Shown: in pieces, positions 50,888 to 63,735 of the stretch
Numbering within the stretch: position 1 is the first letter of the stretch
Layout: every line of letters begins with the position of its first letter
Source: Cymodocea nodosa
Taxonomy: Eukaryota > Streptophyta > Magnoliopsida > Alismatales > Cymodoceaceae
Direction of reading: 5' to 3'
Length of the DNA stretch: 64,000 nt
Assembly: GCA_036874045.1 (NCBI GenBank)
Contig: CM072343.1
Coordinates: 206,001 to 270,000, forward strand
Notes under the pieces: generated by a model
Database searches by the model: none
Told to the model about the DNA's origin: nothing
What the model saw: the letters and a program-made list of their open reading frames with translations, nothing else
Made by a program: the position numbers and the translations under genes

Positions 50888-51015
50888 GACGCGCTTTCGA
50901 TTCCCTCGCTTGCCTCCTCTGCCTTCACTGCTGCTGCTGCTGCTCCCTCCTGCGCTTCTCCTCCTCCCAGCCCCAGGGAAAAAGCAGTGCGGTTGCTCGA
51001 TTTCTCGCGGTGGAG

Positions 51016-51021
51016 TTTATA
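51016..51021 (-). promoter_or_regulatory. Probable TATA box of Aux/IAA gene
   Basis: CTATAAACT on the minus strand lies about 130 bp upstream of the first ATG, with a CT/CAG-rich stretch between, a usual leader arrangement. Confidence 0.5.
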
Positions 51022-51151
51022 GATGCCATTTGTGTTAAATAATCAACCAATACGGAGGCGACACGTAGACGTCTGATTCCCTGGATGGTCGCGGTTCGTC
51101 CGTGTGGATGAGCGACAGAAAAATTGCGTGTGACTTGGCGGGGCCCGCCGC

Positions 51152-51157
51152 TGTCTC
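51152..51157 (+). promoter_or_regulatory. Candidate auxin response element TGTCTC
   Basis: A TGTCTC core, the classical ARF-binding site, lies about 135 bp upstream of the TATA candidate of the Aux/IAA gene. Aux/IAA genes are typically auxin-induced. A single 6-mer can occur by chance. Confidence 0.35.
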
Positions 51158-52181
51158 CTCCGTCGTCTACATTCATGTTTTTTTAAATGTTTTTGTCCAC
51201 AATCAAATGCAAAATTTTATCTCCAAGTTTTTTTAATCGATTTTATATTAATATTTAAATTTTAGTAACAATTACGAAAAGTATCATTTGCACTCATTCA
51301 TGTTCCGTTCATGATTTTTTTTTTCACATTGTTATCGCATTTTTATAATTTTTTAATTAAATTTCTAATGATGTTTTTTCCCATGTAATTATTCTTTAGA
51401 ATTTTAAGAAAACACACACACACAAGTTGCAAATTTTCTGATTAATTTTATCTTGATTTTAAAATTAAATTTGATACCATGCACATTTATTAATATACGA
51501 TTCTTACGATTAAATTTTTTTATTTCAGTATTAGAAAAAAGTTCAAAACAGACTGCATGGTGTGGGGCCCACGGGGACAGGCATGTGACCGTGCCGGACG
51601 GTCGGCGACGTGCTCCCTTCCTTTCGCTTTCCCACCTCAATCAATTATTGCCCGCACTAATCTTAATTAATTAGTCAACTAACCACTCACCAACGTCACC
51701 AACTTTGTTCGCACTGTAATTGTTTGAACCTTAAAGCAGGTCGTCATTCATTGTTTATGCATAATTAAACGAATAAAGTAGGTGGTGCTCTCATCCATTG
51801 TTCCGGTAAAATCTGCGACTATGGGAATATTAAGTATAAATAAAAACATTATTAAGGAAATTGAAGGGTTACTAATAATAGCAAGGACACTGGAATCTCG
51901 ATTAAGAAAACAGACGGTGAATGTATCAATTTTTCCAAAATATAAAATCATTTTTTCAAGGATCAAATGATGAGAAGCACGAATTCTTTTATATAGAAGA
52001 GAAAAATGTGAATGCGAAGATATTGCTGCATTGCCAATGGAATCCAACTCTTGTCCAAAATGATTTCAATATGTAATGCATGTCAACATTGGGATTTCAT
52101 TATTATTTGCGACTTAATGAATCGTGGAGATTGTGATCAACCAAATGCCCCATGTCTCAAGCATTTTTTAACTTACTTGTT

Positions 52182-52220
52182 CATTCATTCATCCATCCAT
52201 CCATCCATCCATCCATCCAT
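52182..52220. repeat. (CATT)n(CATC)n microsatellite
   Basis: Two CATT units and about seven uninterrupted CATC units. Confidence 0.85.
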
Positions 52221-52408
52221 GACTGAGAACATATCAGGAACAATCACCACTCCTCAAGCTTTGCAACAACTCCAAATATCCAGGCTCATCAGGATTCATG
52301 TACCTGTTACAGGTAACAAACAAGGGCATTCCATGAGATGAGATGATGGATGGTATATCAAATCTGTAATCGCAGTGTATACTTCTGAGAGAGCTTAACA
52401 GCTAAAAA

Positions 52409-55202
52409 TTAAGAAGAGAACTTGGCAGGTGAAACATAAAACATTTTATACCCATGACGAAATAGAAAATCAATGATAACGAGGTTGCAATTTTGTTTGA
52501 AAAATTCCGTTCTACGTATGACGTTTGCTACTTGGGCCATGGACATCAACTTGAAGCTTTCGACCTCTCCATCTGTAAGATAACTTTAGAATGTTGCAAG
52601 TCTTCTCATACACAGAGATATAAAATTGTCAAAAACATTTCCAGTTAACTACGAAAACAACCACAAATGTGTGAGAATTTGAACAAATCTTCCAGCACAG
52701 ACAAACCAGTGTCATAAAGAACAAACTTGCTAAATGGCAGCATAAATACAGGTGCTACTTGCCTTCATTCACAGGGAGAAAATCTTCTGGTAGTTTAAGG
52801 TCGTAACAGAACAAGACATCTCTTTTGTACCTCGGACCTTCAATATCAATGTAAGAAACTGCACCCACTGGAATAGCTCTGAAATAAATCGATAACATTA
52901 TTTAGCAGATAACACAACTACACAAGGTATGAAACAAAAAAGCAATTATAAAAAATAAGACTGCAATTATTTGGAGAGCAAGGTAATGAGCAATCAATGA
53001 ACTTTCCTTTTTTCTGCTCGTGCACCCCTGTTCCCCTTATGTCCGACAAGAAAAGCCACCAAAAGGTATGGGAGGAAATTTGAACGACCAAAAAGTCATT
53101 GTGGATTTTGCTAATTATTATTGTTGACTAAAGATTTTGATGCAGAGCAATTATCAAGTAATCTGGCAAAGCAACGCATCAAGAGAAAGCTGAAAAAGTT
53201 GCATAAAGCTTGCATAAACCTATCCGAGATGGATGCTGGAATGCCTGCTTCCTCCTTGCATTCCTTTATAATATTTTCTTTGCAAGAGATTCCGTGGGGC
53301 TGCATTTGACAAATCAATTCATCAAATTCTGTATTAAGAAAACCAAGACATATCAACTTAGGTTTAGATAAATCCATATCATTATTAATGACTGTATAAC
53401 ATAGATATTAATAACTGTATGGCACAGGAAAGCTAAGAAATGTTAGAAGTTAAATTACCACGTACAGAGAATTATTTCTTATTAATAGCATCCAAAATCA
53501 TGGGCATCTATATGCATATGGTAAAATTGCATACCATGCCACCTGCAACAAGGTGATCAAGCATTCCAGGATAGGTAGATTTTGTGTGACTTCTTTTTCC
53601 AACCCATAGAAATTTCTGTCCACGCTTTTCAACATATCCATTCATATGAACACCGTAAGCCTACCATCTCAAGGGGAAAAAAACAGAGTGGTTTAAGTGG
53701 AAAGCTATGACAAATCTAAAATTTCTTCATTTAAATGATCAATCGGACGGTGTAAGACTACAAAATGTTGTACATTTAATTGACTGGAAATTTGGGGTAT
53801 CCTCTCAACTCTGTTAAAAACATAAAACCTCTGAAAAAAGTCACTAATAATAAAGATAATTTTGAAAGTAAATGATGGGAAAATATGCACATATTGATAC
53901 TTAACGGATAAAAATTATAATTTGAGTATTCATCAATGTTAAGTATACAAAAAGATTGTGGCTTCAAAATTATAGAAAACAATAAGTTTCTGAGATAAAT
54001 TCGGCAAGATGAGCAAATTTTTATCTAGATGACATTACAAGTAATATTAAACCTTTATGCCAAAGTATGGAGCAGCTGCACGTTCCAAAGAGAAATATGT
54101 CGGCATGCCAAAAGACAAGGTGACAGGATAAAGCTGGTCAATCAAAAAAATATAATCATTAGGAAAGCTTTAAGGATGGAAGAAAATTGACAATTAGAGT
54201 TATATGCAATGCAAATAAAACAAAAATAATCATACTGAAGAAAGCTTTCTAGTTAGAAATTTGGTCAAACCAGTTTTTTTTTTATAGCTTTCACATGAGC
54301 TTCAAATGAAATATAAACTATCCTTTAACAGAAACACAAGATTAGTATAAGTAATTCCAACTCAATTGACAGGTAAGGCATCATAATCAATTTAAGTACC
54401 TCATTGCGTATACCAGGAATCAATCCTTTCAGACATCTGATTACATTGCCAATGGCAGAAGTTCTATCCTCTGATGTCATGAGTGATGGATGAAGGGTAA
54501 CACAACTATTCAAATGATCCATATTCTTATCTTGCATGATAACAAAGACATCTTCAAACTTTGAGAGATGTTCAACAAATCTGAATAAAAAATCCAAATG
54601 ATTTTACAATTGCAGTTAAATAACTAAATGAGTACAATCCACACCCTGAAATGATAGTATATTACCACAATCGCAATCAAAAAACATGGTTTCACTCAAA
54701 TGGCTAGAAATGTTGAAATCCAAATTACCTATTGTGAATGTATCCAACAACACCACCTTCCACCAAAAAAGGCAAGAATTCTGACTGCAATTCCTATAGA
54801 AAATGAAAAAGTAATACATCATTTCAAACTTGCAAACATTGGCAATCAACAACAAATAGAGATGGATTGACCTAAGTCACCAACCAAACCACGACTGCAG
54901 CTTTGTACTCTTTGAGAGTAGCAAATTTGGCCATCATTAGCTCCTACTTTTGTAGCCCAATCATCAGATGCAACATGGAAAACATCATCCCAGGTGAAGA
55001 AGCCCCTACTGCAACTCATGGCGGTGTTGGAGTTGGATTTTGGTGATGGAGAGGCCATAAGAGAAATGCAACTAGGAAAAAGGAAGCGGCGGAAGAAGGC
55101 AGTGGTGATTGGGGCACCATGGAAGTGGATGACATGTGTAAGGCAAGCATTCATCTTTCCAACCGTCATTCGTGAAAATTTACAATGTGATTGATCAACC
55201 AA
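52409..55202 (-). CDS. NUDT20: Nudix hydrolase, NUDT20-like (DUF4743 + Nudix)
   Basis: This is a DUF4743 N-terminal region joined to a Nudix domain, as in Arabidopsis NUDT20/NUDT24, relatives of a thiamine-diphosphate-linked Nudix enzyme. Eight exons are in phase: 55202-54885, 54793-54729, 54580-54400, 54133-54053, 53660-53535, 53299-53220, 52878-52763 and 52572-52409, giving 376 aa. Visible blocks are FFTWDDVF, EFLPFLVEGGVVGYIHNR, TLHPSLMTSEDRTSAIG, GLIPGIRNE, YFSLERAAAPYFGIK, WVGKRSHTKSTYPGMLDHLV, the Nudix box GGMPHGISCKENIIKECKEE, YKRDVLFCYDLKLPEDFLPV and NLVIIDFLFRHG. The first ATG (55202) is taken; ATGs at 55169 and 55154 also fit, and the segment after 55154 resembles a plastid transit peptide. 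The last intron uses a GC donor. In the Nudix box the first Glu is Ile and the Arg is Lys; as I recall, close relatives share this, so the natural substrate may differ from standard Nudix enzymes. Confidence 0.9.
52757..52762 (-). other. GC-AG intron donor (NUDT20 last intron)
   Basis: The exon ends AATGAAG and the intron starts GCAAGT, the standard context of a GC donor. The acceptor at 52574-52573 is TTACAG. Joining them gives the family sequence VNEDGEVESFKL in frame, and no GT donor nearby does. Confidence 0.85.
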
Positions 55203-57759
55203 CTTTATGGAAGAGGCAAGTTCCTATTTTCTACCTAAAAATGTAAATAGATTTTAGGATTTTCTTCTAGTAATAACATTTTATACAATCTATTACCATT
55301 GCAACCCCTTTTTGACCTTACAAAGGAGGAAAAACCATTTATTGTTTTTCAAAAAAAAATCATTTATTGTTAGTTATGATTGGTATTATACTTTTTAGAA
55401 AACTTAATTTATTAAAAAGAAATACTATTTACAATTTTTTAGTTATGAAAATACAAAAAATTATGAAGAAAGCCTTCTACTATTTAATAAACAAGTTATT
55501 TCAATAGAGAAAAAATGGTTTCAACTGAAGAATGCACAATTAAATAGACTAACATGGCATTTGAAATTGTGGTTTTATCACAACATTTTCCAAAAAAAAA
55601 AACACTTTGCAAAACATGTCTCTAAATGCAAAATTTGGCGTTTTTTTGAAACGCTACTTATGTTTTAGTTCAAATTCAATACTTGTCGGATAATTGATGA
55701 AAGTCAACTTATGTGCAATCCTCGATAAAATTTAAATCATTTAGTTCCCATCTACATGCATACTTCAAAAACAAACTACCACAAGGATTCGTCATGAATT
55801 TCCTAGTCTACTGGGCTTGAAAATTCTTATAAGTAACTTGACTATTTAACTTAAACTAAGATTCATGAGTGAGCCTATATTTTGATCATGACAATAGATG
55901 CGTTCGGTCAAGGACAGACAAAGTTTGTAAACTCTGAACCAACTCATAAACAAGACACGCATTTAATTACTAATCTGTTCGCACTTGCCTTTTTTCACAG
56001 TCAACGTATCATAAAACATGCAAGATTGTTGGTAACATTTAATCATTCAAAGTCTCCAGGTGTGCACCACTTGTGGCATTTTATTAATCACCTTGTAGGT
56101 GCTCCTCATGAACACACCATATCATGGGACCCGTCCCAGGTATAACTAAAATGAATGTTAAACACAACGCTGTGCCAATGAACGGCAAGTAATGTTCCGA
56201 TCTACTCACCTTCTCTTCAACCAACAACTGTAGTATTGTACGCCAAACTCGACTCATCACCAGACCTTTTGCCCTTACTCCTCTGACAGTGGACTCCGTG
56301 ATTCTGGCAACGAGCACTGCTCAAACCTCGCGTAAGTGCCGGAGTTTGCCGGGCGTGGCTTCGTGCGGTAGATGGAGAAATCACGGACGAAAGGGAAACG
56401 CGGATCTCCTGCTTCCTTTCACCCCCTGCCACTCACGATTTTCCCTCCATTTCCCCCTCTCCCAACTACGATCATCCTCCGCCTATCCTCTCCATCCTTT
56501 CCTTTCCTTTCCTTCCATTCTTTCGGTTTAATGTTCCTCGCAGTTAAGAAAAAGAAAAATGACGGGCTTCGGTTTTCTGTTGGGCCTTGTCCAAACATTA
56601 CCAACTCTCATGTGTCGGTCGCTTAATTAGGCCCAGCCCATAATATGTCAATGGCCCACTCTATTTCTTATCATCCAAGGCCTAATCTATGCAACAATCA
56701 AATCTCATCAATAACACTTAGGTAGGATTTGTGCACTCTAAGGAAATTAAAAAAAATTTCTATCAGATCTTGAGTGTTAAGGTGTTTGTACATATTACAA
56801 TTCAACAAACCAAATATGTATAAGGGTTAAGAAAATATTTTTTTAAAAAAAATTTATCAAGTTCTGTGTACATATGGTTTATGTGAAACAAATGTGGATC
56901 AACAATTGTTTTGATTGTCACTTTCATTCAATGTTTTGGTTATAATTTATAGAAGCTAGGCCATTGAATTTTTGTGCCTTCGTTTTTTATTGTCAAATAT
57001 TTCATTCAACATTTTAGGAAATAGTGTGTTTGATGTATCATAACATAAATACATGTTTGTTTCTCCTTTATTTCTTCTAATGTTGAAGGGATAAGCTTTG
57101 ATGATAAGCTTTTTAAAGTCCCAATTTTACTTTGGAGCTTCAAGTATCTTTATTTGTATTACATTTGTGGTTGAATGTTTGGATATAAGGAAAACATTTA
57201 TATGACGTAAGTATATGAACGATTTAATTGTTTAAGATAAAAATTAAACATTTTAGATATAATATTTGAACTTTTCTAGTTTGTGTACTTAATTATATTT
57301 TGATTAATTAATAAATACTATTAATTGATAAAAATATATAAAATATTTATTTTAATAATATATTAATTAATTAATGTAAGTAATTAATTCATTTATTAAT
57401 TATACTTTCACTAATTACTTTAATTTATTACTTAACTTTGTTAAAAATCAATTATAATTAATTCTATCATATATGTAAATAATTAAAATTTAATTTTCAT
57501 CAAATTCTTAAATGTATACAAATACTTAAATTTTAAATTATTTCCATCAAATTTTATAAAATTTAAATTTTGTCAAAATTTAAATTATAAATACACAAAC
57601 GACAAACGACAAATTAAAATTAAAATAAAAGTTTTACGTGAAATAAACATCCGAATAGCATAAAAACGATAAATCATGATATATATATTGTATAAAAAAA
57701 TAAATATTATCACCTGGCCCTTTTTATAAACAAAACAAAAGAAGAATAAAAAAACTCGT
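55203..57759. other. Head-to-head region: NUDT20 (-) and lysine-rich gene (+)
   Basis: This holds the promoters of two diverging genes. 56210-56540 is GC-richer with CT-rich tracts (TTTCCTTTCC repeats) and may be a leader exon of the Nudix gene. 57230-57680 is extremely AT-rich. No supportable coding region was found. Confidence 0.45.
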
Positions 57760-57767
57760 TATAAATA
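57760..57767 (+). promoter_or_regulatory. TATA box of lysine-rich gene
   Basis: TATAAATA followed by GCGGCC lies 149 bp upstream of the ATG at 57916, with a pyrimidine-rich leader between. It is a close match to the plant consensus at a usual distance. Confidence 0.6.
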
Positions 57768-57915
57768 GCGGCCAGCCTGACCTCCGCCGTTATCCTTCGG
57801 TACCCTAAATCCCATCCGCCTCTTACCGATTCCAACCCACAAGCCCAAACCTCAATCTCCATTCTGTCCATATTTTCTGATCCGATCCCCAATCCTTCCC
57901 CATTCGAGGGTAGAT

Positions 57916-60900
57916 ATGGTCGGGAACGGGATCCAGAGCAACAACGCGTTTACGGTGCTTGACGCCTTAAGGAAGAAGAAAAAGAAATCAGACAAGGGCA
58001 AGGGATCTTCCAAGGCAGCTTCTTCCTCCTCTGCCTCTGTCTCGCAGGAAAAGGAGCAGCAACCGACGCAGGTCTTGTGGCCGTCGACGTCGTTGGCGGG
58101 CACGTCGTGGGCCGATGTAGACGATGACGACGACTACTACGCCACCACCGCTCCACCGCAGGCCATTTGGGCCACCTCAGAGCCGGAGCAGAAGGAAGAG
58201 AGTTCCGCTGTTCTCGAGGAGGTTTGGTTGCGATCGTTTTCTGTATTTGTTATTGTTGTTGGTTGTTGAATTTGTATAGAATCTGTAAATTCTGTTGTTA
58301 TACCTCTCCTTTATTTTTTTTACATACTACTTCTCGACTGCGTCTTTTTATTATATGCTTGCCTCACCATGCAATCGCAAAGGAACTATTTTTGATGTTG
58401 GCCGCTTAATCCATTTCCCCAAGTTCAAATATCTATTTGATTACTTTCTCTGTTTTTATTTATGCAAGTAATCTTATTCTCGTCCTACATTGCATCACTA
58501 TATGTTTTTTATCCCATCGAATCATAGTCAATACAGTTCTTATTCCTCCCATCTCTTATTTTTTCCTGTCAATAGCTTCAAACACACATCCAGAAAGCAT
58601 GTTTCTCTTTAGTACTAGAAATATGATTTTGTTGTTACGTCTTTGTCCTTATATTATATCTGGCAATGGTTTCATTCTCATATACAACATGGTACCGACA
58701 TGTGTGATACCTCATTATCATCATGATTCATGTACATATGAAATCGTCATCATCACCATCATGGTTTTCAGCATTCGTTCACAATTTTTCCTTATAAGTT
58801 ACAGGTTTACCTTGTATTATATCCAATTTTGAATATATCGGCATGTGGACTTCACATAGGTTTAATGCAAAGTTGTAAACAAACTTTGATTCACTGTAAA
58901 TCAGTATGATAAAATTTTAAGCATTAGAACTCATAATATAATGCAGAAAATGATATATCAATACAAGCCTCACTTTTGGTTAAAGACATTCTGTAAAGCG
59001 AATCATATTTCAAAACTGAATAAAGAGTTAAAATATTATTCCTAACTCCAAGATGTTTCTCCTTTTCAGTTCTCTGGTGGAATATTGATACAAAACATTT
59101 TTTTGTAAAACAAATGGGAGAGTATAAAGTGCTGATTGAATTGGAAATCATTAGACGAGGCCACCTTAGGTTCAGAAATTGCCAAAGTTGGCCACCAATG
59201 GTCTGGGTGTTGGTGAAGAAGCTTGTTGGTAGAAGGGAATGATTATGGTAAAAGTGGGTGGATTGAGAAGAAGAATAAGGATGGTCTTTCTTGCTCTAAT
59301 TTCCTTTTAAAATAGTGGTTCTCTTTAGGATCCAGAATTGGATCTGATTAGGATCCCATTATTCATTACAATAATCTTGGTGTTAAATGCCCAGATCTCT
59401 TGTGGTAACTCAGTAGTTATGGTTTGTTTAAAGTTCAACTTGAAAAATGTAAGGTCAACATATGAGGTTATCTGTTATCATGAATGTAGGGCTTGAGGAT
59501 GTTCTGATTGTATGTATTCTTACTTCCACAGGTGGAGATGTTTCTTAGTATTCAAACTTATGATCTCCAAATCATAATGGAGCAAATTTGTTTCCACTTG
59601 TGGTATATACAGAGAATTTTATTTCCAAATTTGTATAACAAATCAAAATGTCGGCACACCACAAGTGAATGTTTCTTGTCACTGTATATACCTCCTTAAA
59701 GTTATGAGGATCGATGATCTCACATAGAGTAGACCTTGAATCATAGAGGAGATCTGTTGGAAACCATGAGCAATGAGCTTACAATGTTTTGAGGGCCATA
59801 AGTTGATCCATCAATGAGCACATTATTCTAGTCCTTGGATGTTTCTTGTCCATTGATGAACACCTGGTAAGGGGAAAGTGGCTCTCTGGCCGTGTACATG
59901 TTTTTTTCTTTGTTGCTTTTTGATTATGAAGATGATGGTCGAAGAGGGAAAACAGGATTATGTTTGATTTGACATTTTTCTTTTTTTGATTTTTTTTTTG
60001 AAGATGTTGGCTGAAGAGATGAGTTTTCATGTTTTGTTCCTCTTCCTTTTGGATTATTTTTCCCAATGACTTTATTTATTTTTTTGAGATTTTCCAATGA
60101 TCGTGGTTTAAATTGCAACCATCCCCGGTGAAAGTTCAGCATTTTGCTTTTCCCATTGCTCGCATTAGCAGCAATTAAAGTTTTCATTGTTAGGCCGTAG
60201 CATGTCTTCCAATGATTCTCTTGTTGTCAGTGGTGGAAGAAGATGGACAAGATTGTGAATACATTTTTTGGTTGGGAAAAAATGTACAAACGTGTATGGG
60301 AAAAGTTGGAAATTGGAAAAGTGTGAAACAACCCTATAATTTATATAAGGTTCATGGTCTTAGATAAACACAAAAGTCTGAAATTATACCAATCAACACC
60401 ATTGTGTCAAACTTACCATTGGTCAATGAAATTTTTCCACAATGATATTTACCAAAGTGAATGGTTGAAATGATATTCACTTATTAACTCTGAATCAAAA
60501 TATAAAAACAATAAAAATAGCCTATAAATAAAAATATTTCATTTAACTAAAAATTAAAACAAAAAACGATTGAATAAAATCCTAATAAGACAAAATGATA
60601 TTTACACTAATATTAATCTATCAATGTACGATGACAACAAAAGCTGGTCAATAAAACAAACTGGATCTTACAAAAGATCCATTTGTTATGTTAGATGGCT
60701 AGTCATGTACAAGAATATACCAAGAACATAATCCAAAATTATATCAATAATACAATAAAGAAAATATGTGATGGTTGTAATGACTAAACAATTAAAATAA
60801 ATATTTTCAAAAAATAAAATAAAACGATAAATATATCAATAATATAAATTTAAAAATATAAAATTATATAATACTAAAAAATGCATTATAAGCATTATAT

Positions 60901-62791
60901 GCGATGGTTCCCAACCCACTGTACGAACTTGAAAACAGCTTAATGCCTTCTTAAGTATGGCTCACATTTTTGCATTCAACATTTGGTTTCATTATAATCT
61001 TATTCTCCAAGATTTAAAATAATTTTTCTTATTGGAGTCAATTGCTTATTCTAAATTGAAGCATGCAAGCCTATTGTTGAGGCTAAGGTACTTATTGATT
61101 AAATAATATTTAGGATTGTCCTTCCAATTTCCTTTTGGACATTTCTCTATTCTCTTCTTTTTTCTAATTTATGATTCAAGTCATGATCTAGAGGTTTTTA
61201 TTTTTGAATACTAGCTAGATACCAGACAAAAAGATGCTTTGGGAGTCATTTAAGAATTCATAATAAACAAATTCAAGGTAATTTTGCATCTGACATAGAC
61301 AATATGGAAGTTGGCCATCTTGGCAATGGTCCATTAGAATTGTACATCTTGGTGACATAACACAAAATGACGGAAGACCATACATTTATTCCTGAAATGT
61401 ATGGAATGGTGAAACTTTATCGAAGCATTTTTCGTACTGCTAATTGGAACACATCCATTAATAAATCAATTTTTTTTTGATAAGATAGGTAGAATTTTAT
61501 TAATTAGTAAGGTTCTCCTAATACAAGAGGTTAGAAATCAACCCCAAAACTCTACAACAGCCCCTTACAAGGTAGACAATTAATAAATAAATTAGTTTGA
61601 TGTATGAAAATTGAGAAAGTAGTGATTACCATTACACTAATGAAGAAGCAAATAGAAACTGCTGAATTGACGGTTATCTAAAAAATAAACTGAAAGTGAC
61701 ATGTGGATCATTAATGTTTGAAATTTCATTTAGCTAAAAGTTCAGTATTCAGTTCCCTAGCAAGTTTAAGGTATATGGAGTGCCCTACATATCTGAAACT
61801 TAAGGAATTCTTTCCTTCTGTAGAATTCTTCGCACATCCATTTAATTAAATGCAGCTGTTTGTGCTCAGGGATGTATATGCATATCTTCATGTATTGATG
61901 ATAAAAGCAATGGATATCTTATAATCCTTGTATCGTCATTCTTGTTTTTTTTGCAAATGATTTGTTGTCACACAATGTAGGAAACAGAAAGTGAAGTTGA
62001 GTATGGGGATGAGGAAGACGATGAGCCTGAACATGAACCTGAGACTGTGGCACCCGTTGTGCCTGTCGCTAAGAAGCCCATTCAAGCCCCAGAACCACCC
62101 AAGGAGGCTGGAAAGCAACTATCAAAGAAAGAGCTTAAGAAAAAGGAACTTGCAGAATTAGATGCTGTTTTGGCTGAGTTTGGTCTCAGTAAGAAAGATA
62201 ATGGTGACAATGTGGCTGGCGGTAATTTTCCATCCATCTGTTGGTTTCATTCCACACTAAATTCTTCCTTATTTTGTTTTGCCTACATTTTGATTTGATA
62301 AAATGATTTTGCATTTCCTTATCAGAAATATAATAAGCCCTTCGATGGTTTTTTTTAGAGTGATTTATATCCTGTTGCATTTGTTCCGTGTGGTAGAAAT
62401 GGAAAAATCGGAGAAGCCAACTAAAGACTTGGAAATGAAAGAGAACAGATGTGCCGCTCCAATTGAGAGCAAAACATCAAAGAAGAAGAAGAAGAAGGAC
62501 AAGGTTTCCAAAGATAAAGATTATCAGGGGCAGACAGATGGGATGGATAAAACTGTTCCAAAAATTGATCCAGATGAAGCAACCAGCAGTAAGGCTGCTG
62601 AAAAGGAGAATTCTGTGGTCGATATGAAGGAACGGTTGAAAAAGATGGCGTCAGCAAAAAAGAAAAAATCAAACAAGGAGATGGATTCTGCTGCCAAAGC
62701 CGCAGCCACCGAGGCTGCTGCTAGGAGTGCAAAGCTGGCAGCTGCTAAGAAGAAAGAAAAGAATCATTACAACCAACAGCCAGTGCGATAA
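57916..62791 (+). CDS. Unrecognised lysine-rich, acidic-patch protein
   Basis: Exons are 57916-58221, 61981-62221 and 62397-62791, GT-AG and in phase, giving 313 aa. I do not recognise the family. The N-terminus (NNAFTVLDALRKKKKKSD) is hydrophobic-then-basic. Residues about 70-120 are acidic (WADVDDDDD, EYGDEEDDEPEHEPE), separated by Ser-rich and Pro-rich parts. KELKKKELAELDAVLAEFG (about 153-171) looks like the best-conserved segment and may be a short helix. The C-terminus is Lys/Ala-rich and coiled-coil-like (DMKERLKKMASAKKKKSNKE, then Ala-Lys repeats). The composition suggests a nuclear or nucleolar, or ribosome/RNA-associated, plant protein; this is inference. The start is the first ATG after a good TATA box. 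Intron 1 is 3.76 kb: AT-rich, with no exon seen in it, carrying a retroposon tail at 61470. Confidence 0.8.
61470..61578 (-). mobile_element. 109-bp retroposon tail (LINE or SINE 3' end)
   Basis: The left end is a T-run, so the minus strand ends in poly(A) preceded by AATAAAATTCTACCTATC, typical of plant LINE 3' UTRs. It is flanked by direct repeats 61457-61469 and 61579-61591, 13 bp with one mismatch (core ATTAATAAAT perfect), as expected of a target-site duplication. It is a heavily 5'-truncated insertion inside intron 1 of the lysine-rich gene, in antisense orientation. Confidence 0.65.
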
Positions 62792-63735
62792 ATTTTTCTG
62801 ATTACTGATGGAAAGGCGTGCTTCTACCCCCTCCAGTTATTGATTGGATCAATGTTTGAATAAACAGGTGGTGTTGCATGGTTGGCCTTCTTAGTATTTT
62901 GCATCGGCTCAAAGGAATAGCATTTCATTTTCGATCCATCATCCCCCCACCCACCCTCCAAAATTTTTAGCATGCGAAACGTTCTTTAGATGACTGATTT
63001 CTATGTTTAAGTTACATGTGGAACGGACATAAGCATCGGCAATTCATCATGGTCTTTGTTTCCTTATTTGCTAACGATGGGACAGAGAAACATGCGCTGT
63101 TGGATGGTATTGGATTGCGATGTCTGAGAATGGGCTTGTCACAGTGTAGTTAGTATTCTTTCGGTTTGTCTCTCTGGCACAGAAAAGTTAACGTGTAATA
63201 TTTCATCAACTACCATATAAGAAATATTGTTCCTTACGAAGTTTTTTGGTCTAATTCCTCTAGAAAAAGTGAGTTATTTCCACGGAAGTTGTGGTTGGGA
63301 TATGTACTTGTATGGTTGTATCTTAAAGGCCTTGCTCCACTATTACGTGAGCTCGGTGTTACTCATCTTGATTGATCTTTAGTTTGTCAATCAATAATCC
63401 TTTATTTTTAGGTGATCGTGGGACTCTTCTCCCAGGCTTGGAGTGCCTTTGAAACGTGGTTGACAAGAAAAGTTTCATTTCTGGATCGGTTACTGATTTG
63501 TTGCCGCTCTTGGAGTACTACAAATCTTCCGAACTTAATAATAGTAAGTATAGATCATCTGAACGTATCTTGGGGAAGATTGCGAACCATCCTAAAATTT
63601 AATATGTACAACACATGATGGTATTTTACATCAACAATGCTAACAAAACTACACACGGAAATGGACAAAAAGGGTGAAAAAGAGGAATCTCAGGAAGGGA
63701 AAGGGCGAGGAAGTCGCCAAGACCATCATCCATCG
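62792..63735. other. Converging 3' flanks
   Basis: This is the 3' UTR of the lysine-rich gene (left) and of the right-edge minus-strand gene. No additional gene was found. Confidence 0.5.

Larger units (their letters stand above)
50888..52408. other. Aux/IAA promoter and spacer to NUDT20 3' end
   Basis: Apart from the TATA and TGTCTC candidates, the sequence is AT-rich with one GC-rich island at about 51560-51610 (including GGGGCCCACGGGGACAGG). No gene was recognised. Confidence 0.45.
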
